Source: Deltaproteobacteria bacterium
Lineage (GTDB): Bacteria; Myxococcota_A; Polyangia; Polyangiales; Polyangiaceae
Assembly: GCA_016218915.1 (NCBI GenBank)
Contig: JACRCQ010000070.1
Span: 62,001 to 126,000, forward strand
Direction of reading: 5' to 3'
Length of the DNA stretch: 64,000 nucleotides
The stretch's first letter is position 1. Every line of letters starts with the position of its first letter. Below are positions 8,458 to 18,522 of this stretch, one piece after another. The notes under the pieces are model-generated. The model did no database searches. It saw only the letters and a program-made list of their open reading frames with translations, and had not been told where the DNA came from. The translations under genes were made by a program, and so were the position numbers.

Positions 8458-10113
8458 TCAGAACGCTGCGCGGAGCAGCTCGCCAGCCACGAATATCGCG
8501 GCCGTGCCGACAGCTGCCATGATCACCGCAGCGGACCGGTCATTGACCCGCCACGTCTCCCACCCTCGTCGGAAGGCGAAGAGCCCCAGGCCGCAGGGAA
8601 TCAAGGGCATCATCCACGTGGCCCAGGGCCCCACAGGGAGAACGGACAGCAGGCCCAGCACGCGGGCGGCCAGCGATACGCCCACCAGCACGAGGCCCAA
8701 CGAGGAGAGCACCAGGGCCCAGAGCTTGGGCTTCGATCGCAACGCATGGACGCTCAACCACACGCCGGAGGCCAGCGCCACCAACGCCACCAAGCTGGTC
8801 AGCAGCGGCTGCGAGCCGTCGAACAGCGCTCGCGCCCAGACCACCACCGGCCAGCCGCCCGTTCGGTGCAGCAGAAGCATCATCGCCCCGCCCACGACCG
8901 CGGCGCAAGCGAGCATGGCCATTACGCCCCAGAACATAGGGACGTCGATGTCGTCGCCGGACGCCCTGCCTGCTGCTGACTCTGCCCCCTGCGGCATGGG
9001 AGGAGGGCGGAACGTGGCGATGGCGAGCCCGGAGGCTACAGCCGTGGAGCTGCCGCGCTCGCTGTCCGTGAACTCGAGCATGTGATGATCGATCGGGCTC
9101 CCTCGGGAAGCGGCCGGGCGAACGTGCGATGGCTTGACCCGCGAATCGGAGACGTGGGTGGAGGCCATGGCTCGATCGAGCGTGGCACCGATGACCGCGC
9201 CGCGCGGCGCAGTCGGCACGGGGATCGAGTGGCGCAAGGTCGGCTCGATGGCATCGCCCTCGCGAATGTGCTGCAGGTCGCGACAGAGCTCGGAAGCGGT
9301 GGGATACCTGTCCGCCGCGGATCGTCGCAAGCAACGGGTGACCACCCGCGCCAGGTCACGAGGGATGCTGGGAACGAGGTCCTCGAGCCTTGGGGGTTCC
9401 GCCCAGGAGATCTGTACGAACACAGCCACGTGCGAATCGCCGATGAAAGGCAGGTTGCCGGACAGGACTTCGTACAGGATGACCCCCAGGGCCCACACGT
9501 CAGCTCGCGCGTCGAGCTCCTTGGCGCCCTCGATCTGCTCAGGCGACATGTAGGCCGGGGACCCCATGGTCATGCCGGTCGCGGTTGCGCGGATCTCGCC
9601 GGGTCCCAGCTTGATGCGGGAGAGTCCGAAGTCGAGAAGCTTGGGTACCAGCTTTCCTTCGGCGCGCGACAGGAACACGTTCTCCGGCTTGAGGTCCCTG
9701 TGGATCACGCCGCGAGAATGGGCGTAGCCCACTGCTTCGGCCACGGGGATCAGCAGGTCGAGGGCAGGGGCAGGCTCCAGGTGCCCGCCCTTGTTCTGGA
9801 CATATCTCGCGAGATCCTCGCCTTCGAGGAACTCCTCGACGATGAAAGGAACGCCGGACTCGTCCTGTCCGATATCGAGGACGTCGACCACATTCGGATG
9901 GCGGACGAGGTTCGCGGCTCGCGCTTCCCGCAGGAATCGCCCAACGACTTCCTCGTCGGAAGCGTGCTCGGGGCGCAGGAGCTTGATGGCCACGGTGCGT
10001 CCGATGAGCGTGTTCTGCGCGCGGTAGATCATGCCCACCGCGCCCTTGCCGAGCAGCTTTTCTAGCCGGTACTTGCCGGCGAGGACTTCGCCCTCACGCG
10101 ACTGCTTGGCCAT
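8458..10113 (-). CDS. Eukaryote-like Ser/Thr protein kinase with C-terminal membrane domain
   Basis: The 551-residue protein has a complete Hanks-type kinase domain (about residues 13-275): glycine loop LGKGAVG, Lys44 (VAIK), catalytic HRDLKPEN (Asp140) and DFG at 161-163. A linker of about 110 residues follows. Four or five hydrophobic segments fill residues about 390-551, giving a cytoplasmic kinase tethered by a multi-pass membrane tail with no large external sensor. Myxobacteria encode many such kinases. Its gene is convergent with the metallophosphoesterase and has a 583-bp non-coding region upstream. Substrates are unknown. Confidence 0.92.
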   Translation of the reverse strand: MAKQSREGEVLAGKYRLEKLLGKGAVGMIYRAQNTLIGRTVAIKLLRPEHASDEEVVGRFLREARAANLVRHPNVVDVLDIGQDESGVPFIVEEFLEGEDLARYVQNKGGHLEPAPALDLLIPVAEAVGYAHSRGVIHRDLKPENVFLSRAEGKLVPKLLDFGLSRIKLGPGEIRATATGMTMGSPAYMSPEQIEGAKELDARADVWALGVILYEVLSGNLPFIGDSHVAVFVQISWAEPPRLEDLVPSIPRDLARVVTRCLRRSAADRYPTASELCRDLQHIREGDAIEPTLRHSIPVPTAPRGAVIGATLDRAMASTHVSDSRVKPSHVRPAASRGSPIDHHMLEFTDSERGSSTAVASGLAIATFRPPPMPQGAESAAGRASGDDIDVPMFWGVMAMLACAAVVGGAMMLLLHRTGGWPVVVWARALFDGSQPLLTSLVALVALASGVWLSVHALRSKPKLWALVLSSLGLVLVGVSLAARVLGLLSVLPVGPWATWMMPLIPCGLGLFAFRRGWETWRVNDRSAAVIMAAVGTAAIFVAGELLRAAF

Positions 10114-10554
10114 CGCGCCAGCATACCCTTGTGCCGCCCATCACATCAACTCGACCCGGTTGGTTGCTCGCAAGAGACGCACGATCCTGATCAACGTCCG
10201 CATCGGGCGCGAGGATCGCGCCGGTGGGGCTGGGCGGCTGATCCGCCAGCACCCGTCCCAGAGCCACCATGGCCCAAGCCTCCGACACCTGTCAAGAAAG
10301 GCCGAAATACGCTGTAGATATCCGTTTGTGTATAGTCCGGACGAGCGCCTGGCCCATGGGTCACGAGCGAGGGCGGTCGGGGTTCGCAGACGCGGCCCTT
10401 GGGGACGCAAACCTCTCCCCGGGCTGTACCTATCCCTTTCAGTATGGTCCCTGTCCGCACGTCCACCAGCTCCTGGACCCTGGCTCGTCGTCTCCCCTGA
10501 CCGCCCATGGGGAATTCGCCCCGGGCTGGCCAGTCCGCCCTTATCGGTTTTAGC
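10114..10554. other. Non-coding part of the kinase-hutH gap
   Basis: No frame here shows coding character or recognisable similarity. The stretch contains two copies of a GTATRGTCC motif at 10329-10337 and 10442-10450. A third lies at 10577-10585, inside the promoter candidate listed next. The kinase promoter on the minus strand should also be here, but I cannot place it. Confidence 0.4.
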
Positions 10555-10583
10555 TTGGATCGGAACATACGTTCGCGTATAGT
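10555..10583 (+). promoter_or_regulatory. Candidate sigma-70 promoter with a palindromic operator in its spacer
   Basis: TTGGAT at 10555-10560, a 17-bp spacer and TATAGT at 10578-10583 form a good -35/-10 pair. The spacer contains GAAC-N4-GTTC at 10563-10574, followed by G. This matches the form of the LexA box of Gram-positive bacteria except for its first flanking base. A repressor bound there would block the promoter. LexA boxes differ widely among Myxococcota and relatives, so the identity of the binding protein is a guess. Confidence 0.45.
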
Positions 10584-10589
10584 CCCACC

Positions 10590-10642
10590 TTGCAGCGATC
10601 GAGAGGCGGTCCCCCCCCACGCCCCGGTCGCTGCCTTTTTTT
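10590..10642 (+). ncRNA. Candidate short hairpin RNA ending in a T-tract
   Basis: Transcription from the promoter just upstream would start near 10590 and immediately enter a hairpin: GCAGCGA (10592-10598) pairs with TCGCTGC (10628-10634), extended inside by two or three further pairs. CTTTTTTT at 10635-10642 follows. This is the only strong intrinsic terminator with a long T-run that I found in the window. It serves no annotated plus-strand gene, which argues for an RNA of about 53 nt. It might instead be a remnant terminator. Confidence 0.35.
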
Positions 10643-10659
10643 GCCCGCTCGCGCTCGCG

Positions 10660-10682
10660 CAGCGCCCCCGCGACCGGCGCTG
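10660..10682 (-). terminator. Hairpin after hutH
   Basis: CAGCGCC (10660-10666) and GGCGCTG (10676-10682) form a 7-bp stem with a 9-nt loop, 14 bp beyond the hutH stop on the minus strand. No T-tract follows in that direction. Confidence 0.4.
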
Positions 10683-10696
10683 CTGTCCGTCTCCGG

Positions 10697-12268
10697 TCAG
10701 AGCAGCTTGCCGGCCACCTGCTCGATGGCGTCGACCAGCACGCCCCGCCGCACCAGGCTGCGCACCGTTTCGATGTCCTGATACAGCGCGCGATCCCCTT
10801 GGAGCGCAGCGACCTCGGCGTGAAGCGACCCGCAGCAGGCGTCCACCGCCCGCGACGGCCGCAGGGGGCGCCGCTGGTCGATCCCGAAAAGCGCGGCCAG
10901 GATCTCGATCGACAGGCAGGTCCAGACGTTCTCGACTACGCGGGCGAGCTTGCGGGCGGACACGCTTCCCATGCTCACGTGGTCCTCCTTGCCCGCGCTC
11001 GAAGGGATGGAATCCACGCTGGCCGGATGGCACAGGACCTTGTTCTCGCTGACCAGAGAAGCGCTGGTGACCTGGGCGATCATCACGCCGCTCTCCAGCC
11101 CGCTGGACGCCGCGAGAAATGGCGTCAGCCCGCTGGACAAGCTCGGGTTCACCAGCTGCTCCACGCGTCGCTCGCTGATGTTGGCCAGCTCTGCGATCGC
11201 GATGGCAGCCAGATCCAGCGCCAGCGCCAGGGGCTGGCCGTGGAAGTTGCCCCCGGATATCAGCTCCGGCGCGGCTCCGTCGAGGAAGATGAGCGGGTTG
11301 TCCGTCACGCTGTTGGCCTCGCGCTCGACGACCTCGCTCGCCCACTGGATGGCATCCCGCGAGGCGCCGTGCACCTGCGGCATGCAGCGCAAGGAGTATG
11401 GATCCTGCACTTTTCCGCAGCTTTCGTGGCTGCGCATGATCTCGCTGTCTGCGAGCAGCGCGCGCAGGTTGCGGGCGCACGACGCCTGGCCCGGGTGGGG
11501 GCGAACGCGCATCAGGCGGTGATCGAACGGACGCGCTGAGCCTTTGAGAGCCTCGAGGCTCATGGCGCCAGCGACGTCGGCGTGGGTGATGAGACGCTGT
11601 GCCTCACGCATCATCAGCGCGCCGGTTCCGGCCATCATCTGCGTGCCATTGATCAGCGCGAGCCCCTCCTTGGCCTGCAAGACCACGGGCTCGAGTCCGG
11701 CGGCAGCAAGCGCTTCGCCCCCGGGTCGAACCCGGCCTTCGTATTCGGCTTCGCCTTCCCCTTGCAGCACGGCAGCCAGGTGCGCGAGCGGCGCGAGATC
11801 GCCCGAGGCACCCACGGAGCCTTGCGACGGAATCCGCGGGTGGACTCCGCGGTTGAGCATGCCTGCGAGCAGATCCACGAGCGCGTCGCGCACGCCCGAG
11901 TATCCGGCTGCGAGCACCTGCGCCCGCAGCATCATCATCGCACGAACCTCGTCCGTGCCCAGAGCGGCCCCCACGCCGCAGCAATGGCTCCGGACCAGAT
12001 TGCGCTGCAGCGTACGGATGTCTTCCGCATCGATCCGTGTCTCGCTCATCGCGCCGAAGCCCGTGTTGATGCCGTACACGCGCGGCGCGTCGTTGCCTCC
12101 TGCCACGAATGCATCCACCGCCTCGCGCGATCTTCGCATGCGCTCTCTGGCGTCCGGATGCAGCTCCACAGGTCGCGCCTGGCGGGCTACCTGCTCGATG
12201 TCCAACAAGGTGATCGGTTGTCCGAGGACGACCGCGGTCTGGCTTCGTCGCGTGGGCTCGTACGTCAC
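10697..12268 (-). CDS. hutH: Histidine ammonia-lyase
   Basis: HutH eliminates ammonia from L-histidine to give urocanate, the first step of histidine degradation. The 523-residue protein has the family hallmarks: Tyr65 in YGINTGFG, the Ala154-Ser155-Gly156 triad ([11 protein letters not shown]) that cyclises into the MIO cofactor, and QNxx-like C-terminal segments such as [10 protein letters not shown] and [12 protein letters not shown]. Ser94-His95 after the LQRNLV helix favours histidine over phenylalanine or tyrosine as substrate. The chosen GTG at 12268 gives the normal family length. The frame extends upstream without family similarity. No hutU, hutI or hutG lies nearby, so the rest of the pathway must be elsewhere or the enzyme is used alone. 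Confidence 0.92.
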   Translation of the reverse strand: MTYEPTRRSQTAVVLGQPITLLDIEQVARQARPVELHPDARERMRRSREAVDAFVAGGNDAPRVYGINTGFGAMSETRIDAEDIRTLQRNLVRSHCCGVGAALGTDEVRAMMMLRAQVLAAGYSGVRDALVDLLAGMLNRGVHPRIPSQGSVGASGDLAPLAHLAAVLQGEGEAEYEGRVRPGGEALAAAGLEPVVLQAKEGLALINGTQMMAGTGALMMREAQRLITHADVAGAMSLEALKGSARPFDHRLMRVRPHPGQASCARNLRALLADSEIMRSHESCGKVQDPYSLRCMPQVHGASRDAIQWASEVVEREANSVTDNPLIFLDGAAPELISGGNFHGQPLALALDLAAIAIAELANISERRVEQLVNPSLSSGLTPFLAASSGLESGVMIAQVTSASLVSENKVLCHPASVDSIPSSAGKEDHVSMGSVSARKLARVVENVWTCLSIEILAALFGIDQRRPLRPSRAVDACCGSLHAEVAALQGDRALYQDIETVRSLVRRGVLVDAIEQVAGKLL

Positions 12269-12389
12269 AGCCCGTGTTTCTAAGGGACAATCGCACTGAA
12301 GTCCACGGGGCGCACCGCCATTTCCGTGCTTGCTTGCCGCGGACTCCCCCACGTATCCTCCAGCCCGGTCGCATCCGGAGGCACGCGCC

Positions 12390-14045
12390 ATGCTCTCGCA
12401 TTTCAGCAAAACTGCCGCTCTTGCCGTCGTGCTTCTCGTGCCGTCCCCAGCCTGGGCGCAAACGTCCACACCTGTTGCACCCGCGGCACCCCCGCCCTCT
12501 CGCGCGCCCGCGCCGGCCAACGCCGCCTTCTCGGATCAGCTGGTGCTCGACACCGGACGCACGCCGTTCTCACGGCCCACCAGCGATATGCACGCGGAGG
12601 TCCATGGCGAGTATCAGGTCCGGTACTACCGGAAGTCCGATCTGCCGCTCACGCCACCGCCGGGCGCTCCTGATGCTGCCTCCCTGGGCCAGAAGAACGC
12701 GGTCCTGCACTGGATGCGCATCACGCCCAGGTTCTACTTCACCCCCAAGATCTACCTGGCCGGCCAGATCGACTACCCGCAGGGATTCATCGCGGGCGAG
12801 GAAACCAGGTTCGTGGGTGCCGCCTCCGAGCCGCTCAACGAGCGCGGCGCCTTCCGCGTGGATCCGCGTTGGCTCTATCTCGACGCGGCGACGGACTACG
12901 GCCACTGGCGGGTCGGGCAGCAGGGGTCGCACTGGGGCATGGGAATTCTCGCCAACGACGGCAACCACCCGTCATTGTTCGGCGACTACCGAAAGGGAGC
13001 GATCGTCGAGCGGGTCCTGCTCGCAGCCAACCCAGGCGGCAAAGCGAGCCTGCTGACCACCGCCGTCGCAGCGGATCTGGTGTTCCGCGACAACCAGGCT
13101 GAGCTCACCAACCGCGACCTGGCGTTCCAGGGTGTGGTCATGGTGGTCTACGGAACGGACCGGAACCAGCTCGGGCTGTACGGCGTAGCCCGGGAGCAAT
13201 CCCGTGGCGCCGGCTCCACGGTTCCGTCTCAGCCCTACACGGATCGGCTGAGCGTGAGAATCGCCGACCTTCACGGACGGTTCACTGCGCGTGTGCCAGG
13301 CGCCCCTGGCTACGTGTTCGGGCAGGCAGAGGCTGTCGTAGCCGCGGGCACCACGCGCTACGCGCAGAATCCAGGGGCCGGTCCGCCTTCCCAGCCGTCC
13401 AGCGTGCGAGCATGGGGCGGAGCGTTCACCCTCGGCACTGTGCACGAAGCCATGCGCGAAGGCGTGCGATGGGGTGACCTGGTGCTTTCCGCGGAGTGGG
13501 GCTACGCATCCGGTGACAACGATCCGCTCGACGGCGTGCAGCGTCGACTCACGTTCGACCCCAACCACAAGGTCGGGCTGGTGATGTTCGATCACGCGTT
13601 GAGCTGGATGAGCGCGCGCTCTGCGGTGAACAGCGACTTCGCGCTCCGGGGGGCTTATGCGCCGGGCCTACAGTTCCTTCCTTCCAACGGAGGCGTGTCG
13701 GGCGCGGCCTACTTCTACCCGACCTTCGTGGTGCGCCCGCGCCACTGGCTCGATCTCAAGGGTGCGATGCTCGTGGCGCAGACCACTGCGGACTTGCTGG
13801 ATCCGTACCGCACCGCAACGACGGGCAGGCGCTCCAACTATCTGGGCGGTGACCCTGCCAGAAGAGATCTGGGTGTGGAATTCGATCTTGGAGCCGAGGC
13901 GCGCGTTGCACTCGACTACGGGTTGACGCTGCAGCTTGGCGCACAGGGTGGTGTGCTCTTTCCGGGCCGGGCGTTTGACGACAACACGGGCAACGGGCTC
14001 AAGACCCAGGTGGTTGCCGTTGGCAGGGTTGGGCTCCAGTACTGA
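12390..14045 (+). CDS. Putative outer-membrane beta-barrel protein
   Basis: The 551-residue protein has a clear signal peptide ([15 protein letters not shown]) and a Pro/Ala-rich linker. A long mature region follows, with alternating polar/hydrophobic strands, many Tyr/Trp/Gly residues and a C-terminal aromatic residue (VGRVGLQY). This pattern suits a porin-like beta-barrel. No specific family is recognised. It lies 121 bp from hutH and is divergently transcribed, and it may share a control region with it. A lipoprotein gene follows after 48 bp. Confidence 0.7.
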   Translation: MLSHFSKTAALAVVLLVPSPAWAQTSTPVAPAAPPPSRAPAPANAAFSDQLVLDTGRTPFSRPTSDMHAEVHGEYQVRYYRKSDLPLTPPPGAPDAASLGQKNAVLHWMRITPRFYFTPKIYLAGQIDYPQGFIAGEETRFVGAASEPLNERGAFRVDPRWLYLDAATDYGHWRVGQQGSHWGMGILANDGNHPSLFGDYRKGAIVERVLLAANPGGKASLLTTAVAADLVFRDNQAELTNRDLAFQGVVMVVYGTDRNQLGLYGVAREQSRGAGSTVPSQPYTDRLSVRIADLHGRFTARVPGAPGYVFGQAEAVVAAGTTRYAQNPGAGPPSQPSSVRAWGGAFTLGTVHEAMREGVRWGDLVLSAEWGYASGDNDPLDGVQRRLTFDPNHKVGLVMFDHALSWMSARSAVNSDFALRGAYAPGLQFLPSNGGVSGAAYFYPTFVVRPRHWLDLKGAMLVAQTTADLLDPYRTATTGRRSNYLGGDPARRDLGVEFDLGAEARVALDYGLTLQLGAQGGVLFPGRAFDDNTGNGLKTQVVAVGRVGLQY

Positions 14046-14093
14046 GCGACAGCGGAGCCGGGCGCCTGGCGGTGCCCGGGAAAGGCCCAGAGC

Positions 14094-14558
14094 ATGATGT
14101 CGATTCGAGCCTCGTGGATCCTGACCTTGGCAGGGCTTTGCCTGGTCGGCGCGCATTGCGCATCCAACCCCGGTGCTGGTGCTTCCGCGCCTGCCACCAC
14201 GGTCAGCGTGACCCCGCCGCCACCTGCCACGACGCCAGCCGCGGCCCCGAGCGTTGCGACCACGCCGCCACGAACGCCGCCCGTGGAATCGTCGCCACCG
14301 CCTCCTGTCCTGCTGGCGCCCCCGGGTTCTTCCTCGGGTGTGTGCAAGGCGTTTGCGCCCATCAAGAGCACGGACCCGTGCCAGGCGGACGCGGACTGCG
14401 CGCCGGGCTCGCCGTGCCACGCGACCTCGTGCGTGGCGGCCGGCAAAGCGCCAGCGCGCACGCCAGGCATGATGTGCACGATGAACCTGGTCTGCCAGTC
14501 GACAGACGTTGGGCGCTGCGCGTGTGTGGACAAGGCGTGCGCGCTCATCCCGCGCTGA
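14094..14558 (+). CDS. Small Cys-rich lipoprotein
   Basis: The 154-residue protein has a signal peptide with a possible lipobox (VGAHC, about Cys22). A Pro/Thr/Ala-rich spacer runs to about residue 80. A cysteine-rich C-terminal module follows (about ten Cys, for example DPCQADADCAPGSPCHA), which probably forms disulfides outside the cytoplasm. This spacing resembles the Cys-rich repeats of many myxobacterial surface lipoproteins. It is probably co-transcribed with its neighbours. Function unknown. An ATG three bases downstream is an equally possible start. Confidence 0.65.
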   Translation: MMSIRASWILTLAGLCLVGAHCASNPGAGASAPATTVSVTPPPPATTPAAAPSVATTPPRTPPVESSPPPPVLLAPPGSSSGVCKAFAPIKSTDPCQADADCAPGSPCHATSCVAAGKAPARTPGMMCTMNLVCQSTDVGRCACVDKACALIPR

Positions 14559-14622
14559 TCTTCGGGGTGCTCAACCGGCCAGTCTTGCACCCGTCTCCCT
14601 CCTCGTCCTAGCTTCTGGGACC

Positions 14623-16041
14623 ATGCAGAACCGATTTGCGCTTGGTCTCGTGGCCGTGTTGGCCGCCGCAGGGTGCTCGAAGAGCAATCCGAAGCCTGAG
14701 CCCACCCCCACGACAGGGTCGGCGACAGCTCCGATCGTGACCGCGTCGGCGTCGGCTCCCTCTGCCGTCGCGTCCGAGGCGCCGGCCGCATCGGTGCCGG
14801 TCGGGCCACCGCCGATCTGCAACGTGCAGTCCAAGAAGGTCTGGAGCACCGGAGCGAACAAGCTGGCCGGCCTGACCGAGGACGAGCTTGGCGATGGACG
14901 CGTGCTGATTGGGCTTGCGATTGGCAACCAGCCACACGTGCTGATCATGAGCCCTGGGGGCAAGGGCACGCTGGTCAAGGTACCTGTCAAGGCAGGCTCG
15001 GTGCTCGCCACGCCGCTCAAGCCAGGGGAAGGGACGCGCAGCATCCTGCGGGTGACGCCGGTGCATCTCGAAGGGGACACGGCGCACGCGTTCGTGGACT
15101 TCCGCGACGAGTTCAAGGACAAGCGCCGTCGGGTGGCCTGCGGTCCTGCGGACAGCGAAGAATGGTGGGTGGCCTTCGACGAGATCCCGTACCTGAGCCG
15201 CAAGGACAAGGACACCCCGGAGGGCAAGGCCGCAGCGTTCAAGAAAGACGCTTCCGGCACCGCCGAGTACCACGAGATCCGCGACTGCCGGACCTTCGCC
15301 GACGTCGATCGCAACGAGACCTACATCCTGGGCTCGGAGCTGCAGGGTGTGCTGCAGGCTGACGACAAGATCACCTGGAAGTCGATCATGTTCATCGATC
15401 TGGGGGCCAAGAGCCACGAGAAGCACATCTACTCCACCGAGCTCAAGGGCGATCCACCCAAGATGTCGGACTACGAGGTGCCGGTGTCGCGTCGCCTCGA
15501 CGACGGGTCATTCCTGCTTGCGACGCGCAACGGTGCGCGTCTGATGGTGGGTCTTCTCAACCCGGACAAGACGCTGCGCGGGGACTTCACATCGTACCCG
15601 GGCTTCCCGACGCTGCCGGATCTCGCGTCCGACGGTGAGGATGTCATCCTCAGCACGTCGCTTGCGAAAGGCAAGGGCGAGTACGGGCTGCGGGCGCTGC
15701 GCATCCATCAGCGCAGCCCGACGCTTCCACGCGGGTACTCGACGATCGTGACCGACGCCACGGAGACCGACTCTGAGACCGATCCTGACTTCACCCGGGA
15801 CAGCAAGGGCAGGCGGTGGATCGCACACATCGAGGGAGAGCGCGGAAAGGGACGCCTGTCGCTGGCACCGATCGATGCATCGTTCCACCTGCTGGGGCGC
15901 CCCTACCAGGTCTCGTCGGAGGACGAGAAGATCGCATCGGCCCGTCTGGTGGCGATGGGGGACGGCGGGATCATGATCATCTACATCCGGGACAACGGCG
16001 AGCTGGTCAGCACCGAAGTGCACTGCTCGATAGCGTCCTGA
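14623..16041 (+). CDS. Lipoprotein of unknown function, possible beta-propeller
   Basis: The 472-residue protein starts MQNRFALGLVAVLAAAGCSK, a textbook lipoprotein signal. A short Thr/Ala/Pro linker follows, then a mature domain of about 400 residues rich in short strands, with recurring segments such as FTRDSKGRRWIAHI and LVAMGDGGIMIIYI that suggest a propeller-like fold. No catalytic motif is apparent. It follows the Cys-rich lipoprotein by 64 bp and is convergent with the transporter operon, only 10 bp apart. Confidence 0.7.
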   Translation: MQNRFALGLVAVLAAAGCSKSNPKPEPTPTTGSATAPIVTASASAPSAVASEAPAASVPVGPPPICNVQSKKVWSTGANKLAGLTEDELGDGRVLIGLAIGNQPHVLIMSPGGKGTLVKVPVKAGSVLATPLKPGEGTRSILRVTPVHLEGDTAHAFVDFRDEFKDKRRRVACGPADSEEWWVAFDEIPYLSRKDKDTPEGKAAAFKKDASGTAEYHEIRDCRTFADVDRNETYILGSELQGVLQADDKITWKSIMFIDLGAKSHEKHIYSTELKGDPPKMSDYEVPVSRRLDDGSFLLATRNGARLMVGLLNPDKTLRGDFTSYPGFPTLPDLASDGEDVILSTSLAKGKGEYGLRALRIHQRSPTLPRGYSTIVTDATETDSETDPDFTRDSKGRRWIAHIEGERGKGRLSLAPIDASFHLLGRPYQVSSEDEKIASARLVAMGDGGIMIIYIRDNGELVSTEVHCSIAS

Positions 16042-16051
16042 CGCACTGTTC

Positions 16052-17296
16052 TCATTCCCTGCCCAGCGCCTGAATCGGATCCATGCGCGCCGCGCGGCGA
16101 GCTGGGAAGAATCCGAACACGACGCCGATGATCATGCTGGTGGCGAGCGCGACGATCAACGGTCCTGGCTGCACGGTCATGGGCCACTCGAGCACGCGCC
16201 GCAGGATTGCGATGGCGATGACGCCCAGCACGGTGCCGCCCAAGCCCCCGATCATCGCCAGGATCACAGCTTCGACCAGGAACTGGACGAGGATGTCGCC
16301 TTCCTTGGCACCGATGGCCATGCGGATGCCGATCTCCCGGGTTCGCTCCGCCACGCTCACCAGCATGATGTTCATGATGCCGATGCCACCGACTCCGAGC
16401 GATACCAGCCCCACGCTCAGGAGCAGCGTGCTGAGCGCCGCATAGATCGAGTCCTGGGTCTCGCGCAGGTCGGATTGCGTGCGGATCACGAAGTCCGGAT
16501 CGCTGTTGTCCTGGATGTGGTGACGTTGCCGCAGGATCGCATCGACCTGCACCTCCGCCCGGCTGACGGTCTCCTCGGAGGTGGCGCTGACCAGGAGCTG
16601 GTCCACGGAGCCGACGAGGTTGTTGGCCGAGATGTTCTTGCGGAAGCTGGCGAGCGGGATGACGACGAGATCGTCCTGATCCTGGCCCATGAAGGGAGAC
16701 TGCCCTTTTTTTTCGAGCACGCCGATCACGCGGAACGGATACCTTCCGATGCGGATGGTTCGTCCGATCGGATCGAGCGAGCCGAACAGCTCGGTCGCGA
16801 CAGAGGCGCCGATCACCGCGACCTTCTCGGAGAAGTCGCGTGGGGTGTCGGGCCAGAGCTCGCCGCGCACGACGTTCCACGCGCGCACCTGGAAGTAGTC
16901 GGAGGTCGAGCCAAAGACCTGGGTCGACCAGTTGCGGGTCTCGTAGACGAGCTGGGAGCCGGCGCGCAGCACGGGTGCGACCTTGGCGATGCTGGTCGAC
17001 TCGCGCACCAGCGCCCGCCCGTCGTCCTCGGTCAGCGAGCTGCCCTGTGACTTGCGCGCGCCCGATGCCTGGTTCGGCTGGAAGAACACCACCAGCACGT
17101 TCGATCCCAGGCTCGATACCTTCTGGTTGATGTCCTCGCGCGCCCCGCTGCCGAGCGCCGACACGAGCACCACGGCCGCTACGCCGATCAGGATGCCGAG
17201 GATCGTCAGAAGGGCGCGCAGCTTGTTGCGTCGCACCGCGCGCGCGGCGAGCTGGAATGCAGAGACGATGGACTGCAGCATGTCAGCTCGCCTCAC
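16052..17296 (-). CDS. MacB-like ABC transporter permease (second copy)
   Basis: This 414-residue permease has the MacB/FtsX layout: one N-terminal membrane helix in NKLRALLTILGILIGVAAVV, a periplasmic domain of about 220 residues, and three C-terminal helices (about residues 285-405) containing ERTREIGIRMAIGAKEGDI. MacB-type proteins do not move substrates through the membrane. They couple ATP hydrolysis to movement of the periplasmic partner. The GTG start at 17296 overlaps the previous stop by 4 bp (GTGA), so the two permeases are translationally coupled. An ATG at 17281 is an alternative start. It is the last gene of a four-gene operon. Confidence 0.9.
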   Translation of the reverse strand: MRRADMLQSIVSAFQLAARAVRRNKLRALLTILGILIGVAAVVLVSALGSGAREDINQKVSSLGSNVLVVFFQPNQASGARKSQGSSLTEDDGRALVRESTSIAKVAPVLRAGSQLVYETRNWSTQVFGSTSDYFQVRAWNVVRGELWPDTPRDFSEKVAVIGASVATELFGSLDPIGRTIRIGRYPFRVIGVLEKKGQSPFMGQDQDDLVVIPLASFRKNISANNLVGSVDQLLVSATSEETVSRAEVQVDAILRQRHHIQDNSDPDFVIRTQSDLRETQDSIYAALSTLLLSVGLVSLGVGGIGIMNIMLVSVAERTREIGIRMAIGAKEGDILVQFLVEAVILAMIGGLGGTVLGVIAIAILRRVLEWPMTVQPGPLIVALATSMIIGVVFGFFPARRAARMDPIQALGRE

Positions 17297-18522
17297 TCAT
17301 GATGCAGCGCCTCGATCGGATCGAGCCGGGCGGCCCGACGCGCGGGAAAGAAGCCGAAGACGACGCCGATGGTCGCGGAGGTGGCGAGCGCGGCTATCAG
17401 AGCCTGCGGCGGAAGGATCATGTTCCAGCCGAGGCTCACGACCATCGCCTGGATCGCTGCCAGCCCCACCACGGTTCCGCTGAGACCTCCGAGGCTGCAG
17501 AGCACCAGCGCCTCGATGAGGAACTGGATCATGATGTCCCCCTCGCGCGCGCCGATCGCCATCCTGATACCGATCTCGCGCGTTCGCTCCGTGACGCTCA
17601 CCAGCATGATGTTCATCACGCCGATGCCGCCCACCACGAGCGAGACCACGGCGATGCCCACCAGAAGCAGCTGGAGCGTGCCGAAGATCTGCTCCTGCAG
17701 CTGCATGAACTCCGCCTGCGTGTGGATCACGAAGTCCGGATCGTCTTCGTCGGTGATGTTGTGGCGCTGCAGCAGGATCGCCCGGATCTGCGCCTCGGCT
17801 CGCGCCGTGGTGTCCACATCGGTCGCCGATGCCATCAGCAGCCACACCCGGCCGGCGGGCAGATGCAGCACGCGGGCGCGAAAAGAGCCCACCGGCATCA
17901 GCAGGCGATCGTCCGGATCCTCGCCGCCGAGCGATTGCCCCTTGCGCTCCAGGGTGCCCACCACGCGGAACGGGTACTTGCCGATCCTCACGATCTGTCC
18001 CACCGGATCGACGCTGCCGAACAGGTTCGCGGCCGTGGTCGCGCCCATCACGCACACCTTGGTCTTGAGGCGCTCGTCGGTCTCGGTCCACATCTCGCCG
18101 CGCTCGAGCTCGTAGCTGCGCACCTTCAGGTAGTCGCGCGTGGTTCCGATCACGGCCGTGCTCGTGTTGCGGTCGCCAAAGACCACCTGCGCGGGCGCGG
18201 AGACCATCGGGACCACAGCGGCCACGCTCGTGGCCTCGCGCAGGATCGCCTGGCCGTCGGCTTCGGTCATTCGCCCGCCCACGCCCGCCTTGCCGCGAGC
18301 TCCGGAGCGCTGGGCCGGACGCGAGATGATCAGGATGGTGTTCGAGCCGAGGCTCTGGATCGACTTGACGACCTTGTCCTGCACACCGGTCCCCAGGGCG
18401 GTCACGATCACCACGGCTGCGACGCCGATCAAGATGCCCAGGATCGTGAGCAGCGCGCGGAGCTTGGAGCGCATCACGGACCGGAACGCGATCCGAAGCG
18501 CCGACAGCGCGGTGGCAAGCAC
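17293..18522 (-). CDS. MacB-like ABC transporter permease (first copy)
   Basis: The 409-residue permease is a close paralogue of the next gene, with the same SKLRALLTILGILIGVAAVV opening helix, periplasmic domain and C-terminal FtsX helices (NIMLVSVTERTREIG). The GTG at 18522 overlaps the TAG stop of the ATPase gene by one base. The longer upstream frame lies inside the ATPase gene and has no membrane character. Two adjacent permeases with a single ATPase suggest a heterodimeric MacB-type transporter rather than the usual homodimer. Confidence 0.9.
   Translation of the reverse strand: MLATALSALRIAFRSVMRSKLRALLTILGILIGVAAVVIVTALGTGVQDKVVKSIQSLGSNTILIISRPAQRSGARGKAGVGGRMTEADGQAILREATSVAAVVPMVSAPAQVVFGDRNTSTAVIGTTRDYLKVRSYELERGEMWTETDERLKTKVCVMGATTAANLFGSVDPVGQIVRIGKYPFRVVGTLERKGQSLGGEDPDDRLLMPVGSFRARVLHLPAGRVWLLMASATDVDTTARAEAQIRAILLQRHNITDEDDPDFVIHTQAEFMQLQEQIFGTLQLLLVGIAVVSLVVGGIGVMNIMLVSVTERTREIGIRMAIGAREGDIMIQFLIEALVLCSLGGLSGTVVGLAAIQAMVVSLGWNMILPPQALIAALATSATIGVVFGFFPARRAARLDPIEALHHE

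Noticed and set aside
10191-11480. A 429-codon open frame on the minus strand that enters the hutH region
   Set aside because: It overlaps hutH in another frame and runs into non-coding DNA; no motif and heavy Arg/Gly/Ala bias.
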